From positions 16,305 to 80,304 of the forward strand of contig JACPUC010000016.1 of NCBI GenBank assembly GCA_016192455.1: 64,000 nt of DNA, read 5' to 3'. The DNA is from Candidatus Tectimicrobiota bacterium (lineage in GTDB: Bacteria; JACPUC01). Below, in pieces: positions 46,396 through 55,666 of this stretch (position 1 is the stretch's first letter; each line of letters starts with the position of its first letter). The position numbers were made by a program, and so were the translations under genes. Below the pieces are notes generated by a model. It searched no databases and was not told where the DNA came from. It saw only the letters and a list, made by a program, of their open reading frames with translations.

Positions 46396-47250
46396 TCACT
46401 CCTTCCAAACCAGCAGCCGCCGCTCCAGCAGACTCACCACCAGGTACATCGCGGTGGCGAGCACCGAGAGCACGGCGATGCTCGTCATCACCAGGTGCAG
46501 GTTGAAGAGGTGGCCGCCGTAGATGATCAGGTAGCCGAGGCCGCGCTTCGAGACCAGGAACTCCCCCACGATCACGCCGATCCAGGTCAGGCCGATATTG
46601 GTCTTTAGCGCGCCGATAATTGCAGGCATACTGCCCGGCAAGACGACCTTCTGGAGCACCTGCCACTTGCTGGCGCCGAAGGTGCGCAACAGCTTGATCT
46701 TCTCCGGGCTCACCTCGTTGAAGCCAGCGGCGATCATGAGGATGGAGACGATGACGGAGATGGTCAGCGCCACCCCCAGGATGGCGGCGGGGCCGAAGCC
46801 CAGCCAGACGATGAAGACCGGCCCCAGGGCGATCTTCGGGATGCTGTTCGCCACCACGATGTAAGGGTCAAAGACGCGCGCCAGGAACTCCGACCACCAG
46901 AGCACCGTGGCGGTGAGGAGGCCGAGGAGGGTGCCGATCACAAAGGCGACGATGGTTTCGACGAGGGTGGCCCAGACGTGTTGGTAGAGGGAGCCATCGC
47001 CAAGCAGGTCGAGGAAGGTGCGCAGGATCTTCAGCGGCTGGCTGGTGATGAAGGGATTGATGAGACCGAGCCGCGCCGCCACCTCCCAGATGATGAGGAA
47101 GCCCACGAAGATGCCGGCCTGCGTCAGGAGGACGGCCCGGTTGCGGCGCCGCAGCCGCCGCAGGTACGCGGCGTGCAGTTGGCTGCGGGCGCCCGCCGGC
47201 AGTCTGGCCTCGGCAGGTCGTGCCCCTGTTCGCGCCTCAGTGGTCTTCAT
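46396..47250 (-). CDS. ABC transporter permease, NitT/TauT family
   Basis: 284 residues. A basic N-terminal region (LRRLRRRNRAV) is followed by six helices. The EAA-type loop is AGFNEVSPEKIKLLRTFGAS, and the later part is GEFLVSKRGLGYLIIYGGHL. The ATG overlaps the end of the ATPase gene by 14 bases. Its last 40 codons are duplicated at 44999-45120. Confidence 0.92.
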   Translation of the reverse strand: MKTTEARTGARPAEARLPAGARSQLHAAYLRRLRRRNRAVLLTQAGIFVGFLIIWEVAARLGLINPFITSQPLKILRTFLDLLGDGSLYQHVWATLVETIVAFVIGTLLGLLTATVLWWSEFLARVFDPYIVVANSIPKIALGPVFIVWLGFGPAAILGVALTISVIVSILMIAAGFNEVSPEKIKLLRTFGASKWQVLQKVVLPGSMPAIIGALKTNIGLTWIGVIVGEFLVSKRGLGYLIIYGGHLFNLHLVMTSIAVLSVLATAMYLVVSLLERRLLVWKE

Positions 47251-48019
47251 AGCCAGCGTTCAGCTCCTGCCAGAGGCGGTCGAAGTACTCGTTGAACTCC
47301 GGGGCCTTGCGCGCCAACAAAGGCGACGGTCCCTCGCGGCTCAGGATGATGGGCAGGTCCAGGCGCACGCTGCTGGGCGGCAGGGTGAAGAGGAGGACGC
47401 GGTCGGACATCGAGATGGCTTCCCCGATGTCGTGCGTCACCAGCACCACCGTCTTGCCCGCGTCGCGCAGGATGGCGTGCACCTCGTCCTCGAGCCGCAA
47501 GCGCGTCTGGTAGTCGAGAGCCGAAAAGGGCTCGTCGAGCAGCACGATCTCGGGGTTGATCGCCAGCGTGCGGATGAGGGCGACGCGCTGCCGCATGCCG
47601 CCGGAGAGCTGCCGCGGGTAGTAGTGACGGAAGCGCCACAAACCATAGCGCTCCAGCAGCTCAGCCACGTTGGCGCGCGTCGTGCGGCTGGCCTTCCCCT
47701 GGATTTCCAGGCCCAGCATGACGTTCTCCATGCAGGTGCGCCATTCGAAGAGGTGATCCTGCTGGAGCATGTAGCCGATCTTCGGCGACGGCCCGATCTG
47801 CGCCTCGCCATCCACGAGCACCTTGCCGGAGGTCGCCGTGAGCAGCCCGGCGATGAGGGAGAGGAGGGTCGTCTTGCCGCAGCCGCTGGGGCCGATGAAG
47901 CTGACGAACTCCCCCTGCTGCACCACGAAGGAGAGGTTCGCCAGCACCTCCAGCTCGTCGCTCGGCGTGAGGTAGGTGAGGCAGACGTTGTCGAAGACGA
48001 TTTGCGCCGCGTTCGCCAT
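47237..48019 (-). CDS. ABC transporter ATP-binding protein, NitT/TauT (SsuB-like) family
   Basis: 260 residues. Walker A GPSGCGKTT (about 43-51), Q-loop in YMLQQDHLFEW, signature LSGGMRQRVALIR, Walker B EIVLLDEPFSALD and switch His in VLVTHDIGEAI. It energises the permease encoded by the overlapping next gene. It is the only ATPase of this family in the window and could in principle also serve the orphan permeases at 29779-31519, though those have their own sequence type. Confidence 0.92.
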   Translation of the reverse strand: MANAAQIVFDNVCLTYLTPSDELEVLANLSFVVQQGEFVSFIGPSGCGKTTLLSLIAGLLTATSGKVLVDGEAQIGPSPKIGYMLQQDHLFEWRTCMENVMLGLEIQGKASRTTRANVAELLERYGLWRFRHYYPRQLSGGMRQRVALIRTLAINPEIVLLDEPFSALDYQTRLRLEDEVHAILRDAGKTVVLVTHDIGEAISMSDRVLLFTLPPSSVRLDLPIILSREGPSPLLARKAPEFNEYFDRLWQELNAGYEDH

Positions 48020-48154
48020 GCGCTAGAAAGTAACGGCAGGGCGTCACTGCGTCAACCAAAATCGCGGCCGCCGCCCGCCTGGTGGATGCGCGGGCGCGGC
48101 TGGCTCGTGACCGCGGGGAGCAACGCCGAGGGAGCAATGCAAAGGAGGGAGACG

Positions 48155-48913
48155 ATGCAGGTCCTTGAAGCCATCAGGTCGAGGCGGGCGATCCACCTGG
48201 GGTCCTACCTCGACACGCCGATCGCCGCGGAGATCGTCCGCGAGGTGCTCGACGCCGGACGCTGGGCCCCCTCCGGCGCCAACAACCAGCCCTGCCACTT
48301 CGTGGTGGTGCGCGAGGAAGCGGCTCGGCGCTGGGTGATCGAGCACATGCTGGAGGTCCTGCGGCTCAGCGGCCAAGTCGGTCGCCCGCCGTACCGCGAG
48401 TCGCTGCGCACCTACGCGGAGTACCTCGCCACCCAGGACCCCGTGCCGCCGCCGGTCATGCTCATCACCCTGGCGGAGCAGGACAAGCGCGAGACCCACG
48501 TCTACAACCACGGCGGCCTGCACATCATGGCGGCCTGCGCGGCGATCCAGAACATGATGCTGGCGGCCTGGTCCTTCGGCCTCGGCTCCACCTGGCTGAC
48601 GTTCTACGACGACGTGCGGGTGAAGGCGCATTTCGCCATCCCCACCGAGCTCGACGTGGTGGGGATCGTGCTGCTGGCCTACCCGCGCTCTGTCCCGCGC
48701 GTGCCGCCGTCGATGTACGGCTTCGGCTTCCGCGTCCGCCGGCCCCTCGAGGAGATGGTCCACGAGGAGCGCTTCGACGAGGCGAAATTCGCGGCGCTGC
48801 GCCAGCGTGACCCCTTCCTGCACTGGATCCCGGAAGAGAGGCGGGCGCGGCTCGTGGCCGAGGAGAACCAGCGGGCGGCGGCGCAGCGGCGGGCCGCCGG
48901 GGGAAGCCCCTGA
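48155..48913 (+). CDS. Nitroreductase family protein
   Basis: 252 residues. FMN-binding N-terminus EAIRSRRAIHLGSYLDTPI (5-23), then VLDAGRWAPSGANNQPCHFV (31-50), and the middle HIMAACAAIQNMMLAAWSFG with GLGSTWLTFY. The C-terminal half has IPTELDVVGIVLLAYP. GGAGGGAGACG lies before the ATG. The family reduces nitro groups, quinones or flavins with NAD(P)H. It diverges from the ATPase gene. The substrate is unknown. A palindromic repeat lies three bases after its stop codon. Confidence 0.87.
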   Translation: MQVLEAIRSRRAIHLGSYLDTPIAAEIVREVLDAGRWAPSGANNQPCHFVVVREEAARRWVIEHMLEVLRLSGQVGRPPYRESLRTYAEYLATQDPVPPPVMLITLAEQDKRETHVYNHGGLHIMAACAAIQNMMLAAWSFGLGSTWLTFYDDVRVKAHFAIPTELDVVGIVLLAYPRSVPRVPPSMYGFGFRVRRPLEEMVHEERFDEAKFAALRQRDPFLHWIPEERRARLVAEENQRAAAQRRAAGGSP

Positions 48914-48915
48914 GT

Positions 48916-48940
48916 GTAGGGGCGGGGCTTGCCCCGCCCG
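48916..48940. repeat. Palindromic intergenic repeat, copy 1
   Basis: Starts GTAGGGGCGGGGCTTGCCCC and continues for five bases. All 25 bases recur, inverted, at 55769-55793. The inner part GGGCGGGGC-TT-GCCCCGCCC is itself a near-perfect hairpin. Confidence 0.75.
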
Positions 48941-49018
48941 ACGGGCCGCCCAACCACCTATGAAGAGGGCAGGTTCACGGCACGGGGCGAGGGGGCGGAC
49001 CTCCTCACCTGCCGCACG

Positions 49019-49807
49019 TCAGACGACGCCCAGCCCCAGGGCGACGGCCAGCAGCAGGAGGAGGGTGGCGACGAGGTAACGCACCCGCCGGAAGGTCACC
49101 CGGTGCAGGAGGCGCGTGCCGATGATGGTGCCGCAAAGGGCCGCCGCCATGCCCGCCGGGATGAGGCCGAGGCCGCCGCTGCCGCCGAGCAGCCTGAAGG
49201 CGCCGGCGGCGAACGCCCGCCCATAGACGATGAGGCGGGCGACATCGACGAGCACCGCGCAGACCGCCGTGGTGCCGAGAAACGCCTGCGTGCTCAGGCC
49301 GCTGCGTACGAGGAAGGCGGCGCGCAGCGCTCCCTGATGGCCCGACACCCCTCCGAAAAAGCCCGACAGCGCCCCGCCGAGGATCAGGTAGCGCGGCGGC
49401 ACGGTGAGCTCGGCCAGGCGGGGCAGCGCTTCCAGCAGGGCGAATCCGCCCATGAGCACGGCGATAATGAGCTTGGCGGCGGTGATCTCGAAGCGCCGCG
49501 AGCCCAGGCTGTAAGCGACGAGGGTGGGCAGGCTCGTCGCGTAGGTGAGGACGTAAGCGCCGGCGAACGCCGCCAGCACCGCCGCCACCCCGAAGCGCAG
49601 CGCCACCCGGCGATCGGCGTACGGACCCAGGAGGCCGAGCTTCAGCAGGTTGTTCGCCAAGTGCACGACGGCCGTCGCCGCCACCGCCGCCTCCACCGGG
49701 AAGAAAAGGACGAAGACCGGCAGCAGCAGCGTCCCCAGCCCGAAGCCGGAGTACAGCGTCAACAGCGACGCGAACCCCGCCGCGAGGCAGACGATCACGT
49801 AGTCCAC
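49019..49807 (-). CDS. TauE/SafE family membrane exporter
   Basis: 262 residues with about eight helices. The start VDYVIVCLAAGFASLLTLYS, the motif FGLGTLLLPVFVLFFPVEAA, and the second-half repeat GGALSGFFGGVSGHQGALRA are typical for sulfite/sulfonate exporters of the TauE/SafE (DUF81) family. The GTG start lies next to the first helix. The longer frame adds a basic Pro-rich stretch. A role in export of an organosulfonate or sulfite would suit the NitT/TauT transporters of the window, but that is inference. Confidence 0.82.
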   Translation of the reverse strand: MDYVIVCLAAGFASLLTLYSGFGLGTLLLPVFVLFFPVEAAVAATAVVHLANNLLKLGLLGPYADRRVALRFGVAAVLAAFAGAYVLTYATSLPTLVAYSLGSRRFEITAAKLIIAVLMGGFALLEALPRLAELTVPPRYLILGGALSGFFGGVSGHQGALRAAFLVRSGLSTQAFLGTTAVCAVLVDVARLIVYGRAFAAGAFRLLGGSGGLGLIPAGMAAALCGTIIGTRLLHRVTFRRVRYLVATLLLLLAVALGLGVV

Positions 49808-49897
49808 GGAATGGCTTTCAGAAGGAGTGGCGCGGCAGGCACGCCGCCTTGGCGGGAGGTGGGGGGACGAGACCGGAACGCCGCCGCGCACCGAGGG

Positions 49898-49925
49898 GTA
49901 AGGGCGGTTCGCGAATCGCCCCTAC
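49898..49925. repeat. Palindromic intergenic repeat, copy 2 (variant)
   Basis: Begins GTAAGGGCGGTTCGCG and ends AATCGCCCCTAC. The outer arms match copies 1 and 3 (GTAGGGGCG and CGCCCCTAC), while the centre is TTCGCGAA, not CTTG. It lies between two minus-strand genes. Confidence 0.6.
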
Positions 49926-50016
49926 AAAACGCGTTGGAACCACGGCTGAACACGGATGCGCACCGAGAAGAGGCGCGCTACGGTCGGCGGCCGGCGCCAC
50001 CTCTCGCGGCCACGGC

Positions 50017-50637
50017 TTAGCCGATCTTGCTGATCGTTTCCTCGACGCTGAGCACCTGGGCGAAGGCCAGCGCCAACGTCGAGCAGGTCGCCTTCTGCAC
50101 CTCCGCCGCCGTCATCGGCCCCATCCCCAGGTCGGGCAGGCCGAAGGTGGCCGTGCCGTCGCGCAGGAAGAGGACGCGGAAATCGCGCACGTTCGCCTCG
50201 CGCGCCGTCGTCTCGCAGCAGACGTTGGTGGCGATGCCGCCGATGATGACAGTGTCGATGCCGTTCGAGCGCAGGATCAGCTCCAGGTCGGTGCCGTGGA
50301 AGGCGCCGAAGCGGGGCTTGTGCACCACGATGTCCCCCGGCTCGATCTTCAGGCCCTTGTGGAACGCCGCCGTCGCCGCGCCTTCGTTGATGATCCCCTG
50401 GCGCACCGGCGGGATGATCTCCCCCATGACGCCGGTGTTGCTGCCGTCGGCGCGCACCACGTGGGCAGTGTGGATGACGCGGATGCCGCGCGCCCGGCAG
50501 ACCGCCGCCAGGCGGTTCAGGCGCTCCAGCACCAGCGGTCCCTCCGGAGCGGAGACGGGCGAGCCCTCGACGAAGCAGCTTTGCAGATCAATGATCACGA
50601 GCGCCGTCCTGGCCGGCTCGATGGCGAAATCAACCAT
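50017..50637 (-). CDS. Isochorismatase-like cysteine hydrolase
   Basis: 206 residues. The catalytic triad positions are visible: D17 in LVIIDLQS, Lys in VVHKPRFGAFHGTDLE and Cys in IIGGIATNVCCETTAREA. The start is the ATG of MVDFAIEPARTALV, after GGGAGACACC. The family includes isochorismatases, nicotinamidases and N-carbamoyl amidases. The doubled NVCC is typical of the general group. The gene diverges from the PaaK-like ligase. Confidence 0.88.
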   Translation of the reverse strand: MVDFAIEPARTALVIIDLQSCFVEGSPVSAPEGPLVLERLNRLAAVCRARGIRVIHTAHVVRADGSNTGVMGEIIPPVRQGIINEGAATAAFHKGLKIEPGDIVVHKPRFGAFHGTDLELILRSNGIDTVIIGGIATNVCCETTAREANVRDFRVLFLRDGTATFGLPDLGMGPMTAAEVQKATCSTLALAFAQVLSVEETISKIG

Positions 50638-50953
50638 GGTGTCTCCCTTCCAATCACCGGCGCGTCTCCGCCGCCGCCTCGTGAACCTGCGAAGCCCACT
50701 CCCATGGAGCCGGCGGAGTGATGCCGCTGGCGGCTCCGCTTCACGTTCTGCGCTGATCGTAGGCAAGGGCCGGGGCGAAATCAAGCTCCCCCGCCGCTGC
50801 GCCAAAGTCGGCTCACGTCGATGGGCGCCTCTCCCGTCTCTCCTTGACTCAAGGTCGCCGCGCGCCACACAATGTCACCAAGCAGCGCCGCCGGGGCAGG
50901 GTCGGGACACGCAGCGTGGGTCGCTCCGCCCACCAGGAGAAGGAATCCAACGC

Positions 50954-52423
50954 ATGGCCGTGCAGAAGAAGTTCAGCCGCAGAGACTGGACCAGGTTGGT
51001 GAACTCATTCCGCTACCAGAAGCGGCGGCCGGCCTCCAGCAGCAAGTACTGGGACGAGCGCATCGAGACGATGTCGCGCGACGAGCTGCGGCAGGTGCAG
51101 GAGACGAAGCTGAAGGCGCTTCTCCACTACCTGCGGGACAACAGCCCGTGGTACCGGCGGCGTTTCAAGGAGATGGGGCTGGAGCCGGGCGACGTGCGCG
51201 GCCTCGAGGACCTGCCGAAGCTTCCCATGACCAAGAAGGAAGATTGGTCCCAGAATCAAGTGGAGAAGCCCCCCTTCGGCGACTTCCACTGCGTCACGCC
51301 GCGGCAGTGGGCCAGGGACGGCTGGATGCTCTACTCGACCGGCGGCACCACCGCCAAGCCCCGCTTCTTCAACTTCACGCACCATGACAAGGATATCTGG
51401 GCCTACGGCTGGGCGCGCGCCTACTGGTCCTATGGGCTGCGGCCCGGCACGGTCTTCTTCAACACTTCCGTCTACGGCCCCTTCCCCGGCATGTGGGGGT
51501 CGCAATACGGCGCCCACCTCATGCGCTGCCCCATCATCCCAGGGGGCGGCATGGATTCGCGTCGGCGCCTCTTCTTCATCCAGGAGACGAACGTCACCTG
51601 CGTCGTCGGCGTGCCGTCGTACGTCCTGCACCTCGGCCAGGTGGCGAAGAGCGAGTACGGCATTGATCCGGCGAAAGACACCAAGGTCACCGATCTCGTC
51701 ACCATGGCCGAGCCCGGCCCCTGCGTGCCGTCGAGCAAGCAGCGCATCGAGGAGGCCTGGGGCGGGGCGCGCTTGCACGACCTCTTCGGCCACACCGAGT
51801 GCTTCCCGATGGCGGCGGGCTGGTCCTGCGCCGAGGAGACGGCGGTGCGCGGGCGTCCGATGCGCGACCACCTCTCCGAGGACCTCGGCATCTTCGAGGT
51901 GCTCGACTCCGAGACCTTCGATCCCCTGCCGCCGGGCCGGCGCGGCGTCCTCGTCGTCACCAACCTGTGGAGCGAAGGCATCCCGGCGCTGCGCTACCTG
52001 ATGGGCGACTACATGGTCTACAGCACCGAACCGTGCGCCTGCGGCCGCACCTTCGCGCAGGCGGACGGCGGCCTCATGGGACGCGCCGACCACACCCTGC
52101 GCGTGCGCGGCGTCTGGATCATCCCCGGCGCCGTGGAGGAGGTGGTGCGCGGCTTCCCCGATCTGGACGACGAGTTCCAGCTCGTCGCCGACAGCGTGGG
52201 CGATCGCGACATCTGCACCCTGCGCGTCGAGCCGCGCCCGACGATCCCGAAGGAGGCATGGCCGGCGCTGCAGAAGAAGGTCGCCCAGGAGATGCGCTTC
52301 GTGCTCGGGCTCGGGGTGGAGGTGGAGCTCTGCGCGCACGACTCCCTGCCCCGCTTCCAGCGCGGCGACCTCGACGCCAAGGCGGTGCGCGTCAAGGACC
52401 TGCGCAAGGCGCCGGGCGCTTAA
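50954..52423 (+). CDS. Phenylacetate-CoA-ligase-like (PaaK-like) AMP ligase
   Basis: 489 residues. Motifs: KALLHYLRDNSPWYRRRFKE (about 51-70), LPMTKKEDW, the P-loop-like YSTGGTTAKPRFFNFTHHD, LHDLFGHTECF, YLMGDYMVYSTEPCACGRTF and GRADHTLRVRGVWIIPGAVE. These match PaaK and related aryl-CoA ligases. The ATG follows AAGGAATCCAACGC. Other phenylacetate catabolism genes are absent from the window, so the true acid is not known. It is followed about 150 bases downstream by an FAD-dependent oxidoreductase. Confidence 0.88.
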   Translation: MAVQKKFSRRDWTRLVNSFRYQKRRPASSSKYWDERIETMSRDELRQVQETKLKALLHYLRDNSPWYRRRFKEMGLEPGDVRGLEDLPKLPMTKKEDWSQNQVEKPPFGDFHCVTPRQWARDGWMLYSTGGTTAKPRFFNFTHHDKDIWAYGWARAYWSYGLRPGTVFFNTSVYGPFPGMWGSQYGAHLMRCPIIPGGGMDSRRRLFFIQETNVTCVVGVPSYVLHLGQVAKSEYGIDPAKDTKVTDLVTMAEPGPCVPSSKQRIEEAWGGARLHDLFGHTECFPMAAGWSCAEETAVRGRPMRDHLSEDLGIFEVLDSETFDPLPPGRRGVLVVTNLWSEGIPALRYLMGDYMVYSTEPCACGRTFAQADGGLMGRADHTLRVRGVWIIPGAVEEVVRGFPDLDDEFQLVADSVGDRDICTLRVEPRPTIPKEAWPALQKKVAQEMRFVLGLGVEVELCAHDSLPRFQRGDLDAKAVRVKDLRKAPGA

Positions 52424-52574
52424 CAGACATCCATAAGGTGGGGAGCGAGGAAACCTTGTCCCCCCGCACACCCCTTGAGCGCGAGGGCGCAGCCGCGCAC
52501 CTGCGGGAACAGGGGGCGTGGGGGATCTGCTCCCCCACAGTTCTCCCCTCCAGTCCCCTCCAGGGAGCAAGAGC

Positions 52575-54152
52575 ATGGAAGAGCTCTTCGATTGCATTGT
52601 CATCGGCGGCGGTCACAACGGCCTGACGACGGCGGCCTACCTGGCGCGCGCCGGGCTTTCCGTGCTGGTGCTGGAGCGGCGTCCCCTGGTCGGCGGCGGG
52701 GCGATGACGGAGGAACTCACCCTCCCTGGCTTCCTGCACAACACCCACTCCTTCCTGCACTTCATGATCTTCGTCGGGCCGGTGTTCACGGACCTCGAGC
52801 TGGCGCGCCACGGCGCCGACTACGTGCAGCCGGAGGTGCCGGCCTCCATTGTCTTCCAAGACGGCAGCAGCCTCACCTGGCACCGCGACCTCGACCTCTT
52901 CTGCAAGGAGATCGGCAAGTTCTCGCAGAAGGACGCCGCCACCTACCGCGACCTCTACGCCACCTGGAAAGGCCGCGCGGCGCTCCTCAAGGGCTACCTC
53001 TTCAACCAGCCGCTGCCGCCGTCGAAGCTCTACGCCCTCTTCGAGCAGACGCACGAGGGGCGCGAGTTCCTCCACATGTTTCTGACGAGCACCGACGAGT
53101 TCCTGAAGGACCACTTCGAGAGCGAGCAACTCCGCACCCTCTTCGCCCTCTTCGCCACGCAGACCGGCACCCTCTTCATGGGCATGGGGACCGGGGCGTT
53201 CCTGCCGATCATGATCAGCGAGATCGGCAACCTGCAAATCGCCAAAGGCGGCTCGATCACCCTGGCCCGCTCCCTGGTGCGGGCCATCGAGGCGCATGGC
53301 GGCGTCGTGCTGAGCGACTGCCACGTGCGGCGCATCCTCCTCGAGGGCGGCCGGGCGGTCGGCGTCGAGCTTGCCGACGGGCGGCGCTTCACGGCCCGGC
53401 AGGCGGTCGTCAGCAACGTCGAGCCGAAGCAGACGCTGCTGTCGATGGTCGGGCGCGAGCACCTCGCGGCCCCCTTCATCCGCCAAGTGGAACGCTGGCG
53501 GCCGACGAAGACGGCCCTCTTCACGACGCATTTCGCCTTCAACGAGGCGCTGCGCTGGAAGGCGGCGGCGCGCAACCCCGCCGTGGACCGCTCCCTCATG
53601 CTCTTCCTGTGCGAGGAGACCGGGGTGCTGCGGCGCCAGGAGGCCGACATCATCGAGGGCATGCCGCCGCGCGAGCCGGGGTTCCTCTACTGCGCCCCGA
53701 CCCTCTACGACCCCAGCCAGGCGCCGCCGGGCAAGCATACCGGCTTCTTCTGGCAGTACGCCTGCTACGACCTGCGCGACGGCGGCCCGCAGCGCTGGAA
53801 CGACATCAAGGAAGCCTACGCCGACACCTGTTGCGCCCACCTGGCGAAATACGCCACGAATTTCACGCCGCAGAACGTCCTGGCGCGCTACGTCGACACG
53901 CCGCTCGGCATCGAGGAGCGCAACATCTCGATGATCGGCGGCGACTTCAATGCCGGCGCCTGCGACCAGGACCAGCTTGGCATCTTCCGCCCCTTCCATG
54001 GCTGCCCGCCCTACCACTCGCCGATTGAGCGACTCTTCCTCTGCGGTCCCAGCACCCATCCGCGCGGCGGCGTCAGCGCGGCGCCGGGGTTCAACGCCGC
54101 CAACGCCGTCGCCGAGGCGTTGGGGGTGAAGAAGTGGTGGCAGAAGGGGTAA
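52575..54152 (+). CDS. Phytoene-desaturase-like FAD-dependent oxidoreductase
   Basis: 525 residues. FAD-binding N-terminus CIVIGGGHNGLTTAAYLARA (7-26), LERRPLVGGGAMTEEL (35-50), a central substrate domain, and the end FLCGPSTHPRGGVSAAPGFN plus AANAVAEALG that closes the FAD site. The family (CrtI/NAD(P)/FAD oxidoreductases) also contains many non-carotenoid enzymes. There is no phytoene synthase here, so I do not call it carotenogenic. GGGAGCAAGAGC lies before the ATG. Forms a same-strand run with the PaaK-like ligase and the MetE-like gene. Confidence 0.87.
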   Translation: MEELFDCIVIGGGHNGLTTAAYLARAGLSVLVLERRPLVGGGAMTEELTLPGFLHNTHSFLHFMIFVGPVFTDLELARHGADYVQPEVPASIVFQDGSSLTWHRDLDLFCKEIGKFSQKDAATYRDLYATWKGRAALLKGYLFNQPLPPSKLYALFEQTHEGREFLHMFLTSTDEFLKDHFESEQLRTLFALFATQTGTLFMGMGTGAFLPIMISEIGNLQIAKGGSITLARSLVRAIEAHGGVVLSDCHVRRILLEGGRAVGVELADGRRFTARQAVVSNVEPKQTLLSMVGREHLAAPFIRQVERWRPTKTALFTTHFAFNEALRWKAAARNPAVDRSLMLFLCEETGVLRRQEADIIEGMPPREPGFLYCAPTLYDPSQAPPGKHTGFFWQYACYDLRDGGPQRWNDIKEAYADTCCAHLAKYATNFTPQNVLARYVDTPLGIEERNISMIGGDFNAGACDQDQLGIFRPFHGCPPYHSPIERLFLCGPSTHPRGGVSAAPGFNAANAVAEALGVKKWWQKG

Positions 54153-54175
54153 GACGAGGGTAAGGGGGGATCACC

Positions 54176-55246
54176 ATGGCAGCGCAACCCGCGCCGGCGC
54201 TCATCGGCGCCCATCTCCTCGGCAGCGTTCCCCTGGGGGATGCCCGCACCGTGATGCGCACCTGCGGCGAGGTCCTCGGCGGTCACCTGCACGCCATCCC
54301 CGACGGCGAGACCGGCGCCCGCACCAACTGGATCATGTGGCAAGGCCCCGAGGTCTTCGCCAAGAACCCCGCCATCATCACCCGCCGCCTCGCCGACGAG
54401 ATCGGCCAGTGGACCGGCGGCAAGGTGACCCCGAAGCAGGCCTATGGCGACAACTTCGACTTCGGGGTGAAGCCCGACGCCGCACAGATTGCCTTCGGCG
54501 AGCTGGGGTACGCGCGCGAGGCGGCGGCGAGCTACGCCGTCTTCCGCGAGCTGAAGGCCGCCGGCGTCATCCCGGCAACGGTGCGTTTCCAGGTCAGCCT
54601 GCCGTCACCGGTCAACCCCATCGTCGGCTTCCTGCCGAACGCCGAAGATCAGCGCCGCGCCTATCCCGCCTATGAAGCCGCCATGCTGCGCGAGGTGGGC
54701 GCCGTCTGCAGCACCGTGCCAGCGGCGGAGCTGGCGGTGCAGTGGGACCTCGTCATGGAGGTGATGGTCTTCGAGGGACTGCGCGCCTTCCCCTGGGATG
54801 ACCAGGAAGGGGGCCTGCGGGCTTCCATCGCGCGCCTGGCCGCCGCCGTGCCGCGGGGGGCGGCGCTCGGTTTCCACCTCTGCTACGGCGACCGCCGGCA
54901 CACCCACCTCATCGAGCCGCAGAGCCTCGCCGTGTCGGTGCGCCTCGTCAACCTCCTCGTCGCCGCCAGCGGCCGCCCGGTGAACTGGGTCCACATGCCG
55001 GTGCCGAAGGAGCGCGACGACGCAGCGTACTTCGGTCCCCTGCGGGACCTCGACATCGGCTCCACCGACCTCTACCTCGGCCTCATGCACACGACCGACG
55101 GCCTTGACGGCGCCCGCCGCCGCCTCGCCGCGGCCGCCGCCTTCGCGCCGCGCTTCGGCGTCGCCACCGAGTGCGGCATGGGCCGCCGCTCGCCGGAGAG
55201 CATCCGACCGCTGCTGGAGCTGCACCGCCGGGTGCTGGAGGGGTGA
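54176..55246 (+). CDS. MetE C-terminal-like (cobalamin-independent methionine synthase-like) protein
   Basis: 356 residues, TIM-barrel of the MetE/UROD superfamily. Possible zinc ligands are the His and Cys in GFHLCYGDRRH (about residues 232-242) and a second Cys in VATECGMGRR (near 335). LIGAHLLGSVPLGDARTVMR and HAIPDGETGARTNWI belong to a group of uncharacterised MetE-like proteins. These are shorter than MetE (750 residues). They may transfer a methyl or other group from or to a thiol. It follows the oxidoreductase by 23 bases. Confidence 0.78.
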   Translation: MAAQPAPALIGAHLLGSVPLGDARTVMRTCGEVLGGHLHAIPDGETGARTNWIMWQGPEVFAKNPAIITRRLADEIGQWTGGKVTPKQAYGDNFDFGVKPDAAQIAFGELGYAREAAASYAVFRELKAAGVIPATVRFQVSLPSPVNPIVGFLPNAEDQRRAYPAYEAAMLREVGAVCSTVPAAELAVQWDLVMEVMVFEGLRAFPWDDQEGGLRASIARLAAAVPRGAALGFHLCYGDRRHTHLIEPQSLAVSVRLVNLLVAASGRPVNWVHMPVPKERDDAAYFGPLRDLDIGSTDLYLGLMHTTDGLDGARRRLAAAAAFAPRFGVATECGMGRRSPESIRPLLELHRRVLEG

Positions 55247-55354
55247 GGGAAGACGGCAGCGTCCGCCGCATTGCAGCGTGGTAGGAGGGAGCGGGGTCGC
55301 GTCTGCTCCTTCGGCAGGGAGTGGAAAAACGACACGCCGTACAGGAGGCCCGCC

Positions 55355-55666
55355 ATGTCGGAAGCGCAATCATTCGCGGAGCAGTACCCGCAGATCCACA
55401 CCGCCATGCTGCAGATGCAGAAGCAGTGCGCCGCCTGGGGTCCGCTGGACGAGCGGACGCGCGCCCTCATCGAGCTGGTGATCGCGTCGGTGCGCATGCA
55501 GCCGAGCGGCGTGCGCGCCCAGGCGGCGCGGGCGCTGAAGCAGGGGATCACGGCTGAGGAGGTGCGCCACGCCATCCTGCTGACGCTCGGCGGCTGCGGC
55601 TACTCCTCGGTGATGGCGTCGCTGGCCGCGGCCAACGAGGTGCTCAACGGCACGCCGCTGCGCTGA
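55355..55666 (+). CDS. Carboxymuconolactone decarboxylase-like protein lacking CxxC
   Basis: 103 residues, all-helical AhpD/CMD fold. LDERTRALIELVIASVRMQP (about 28-47) and AARALKQGITAEEVRHAILL (54-73) are the family core. AhpD-type members have a CxxC redox pair after the first helix, but here the region reads VRMQPSG, so it is probably not a peroxidase. The ATG follows AGGAGG with seven bases of spacing. Co-directional with the MetE-like gene. Confidence 0.85.
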   Translation: MSEAQSFAEQYPQIHTAMLQMQKQCAAWGPLDERTRALIELVIASVRMQPSGVRAQAARALKQGITAEEVRHAILLTLGGCGYSSVMASLAAANEVLNGTPLR

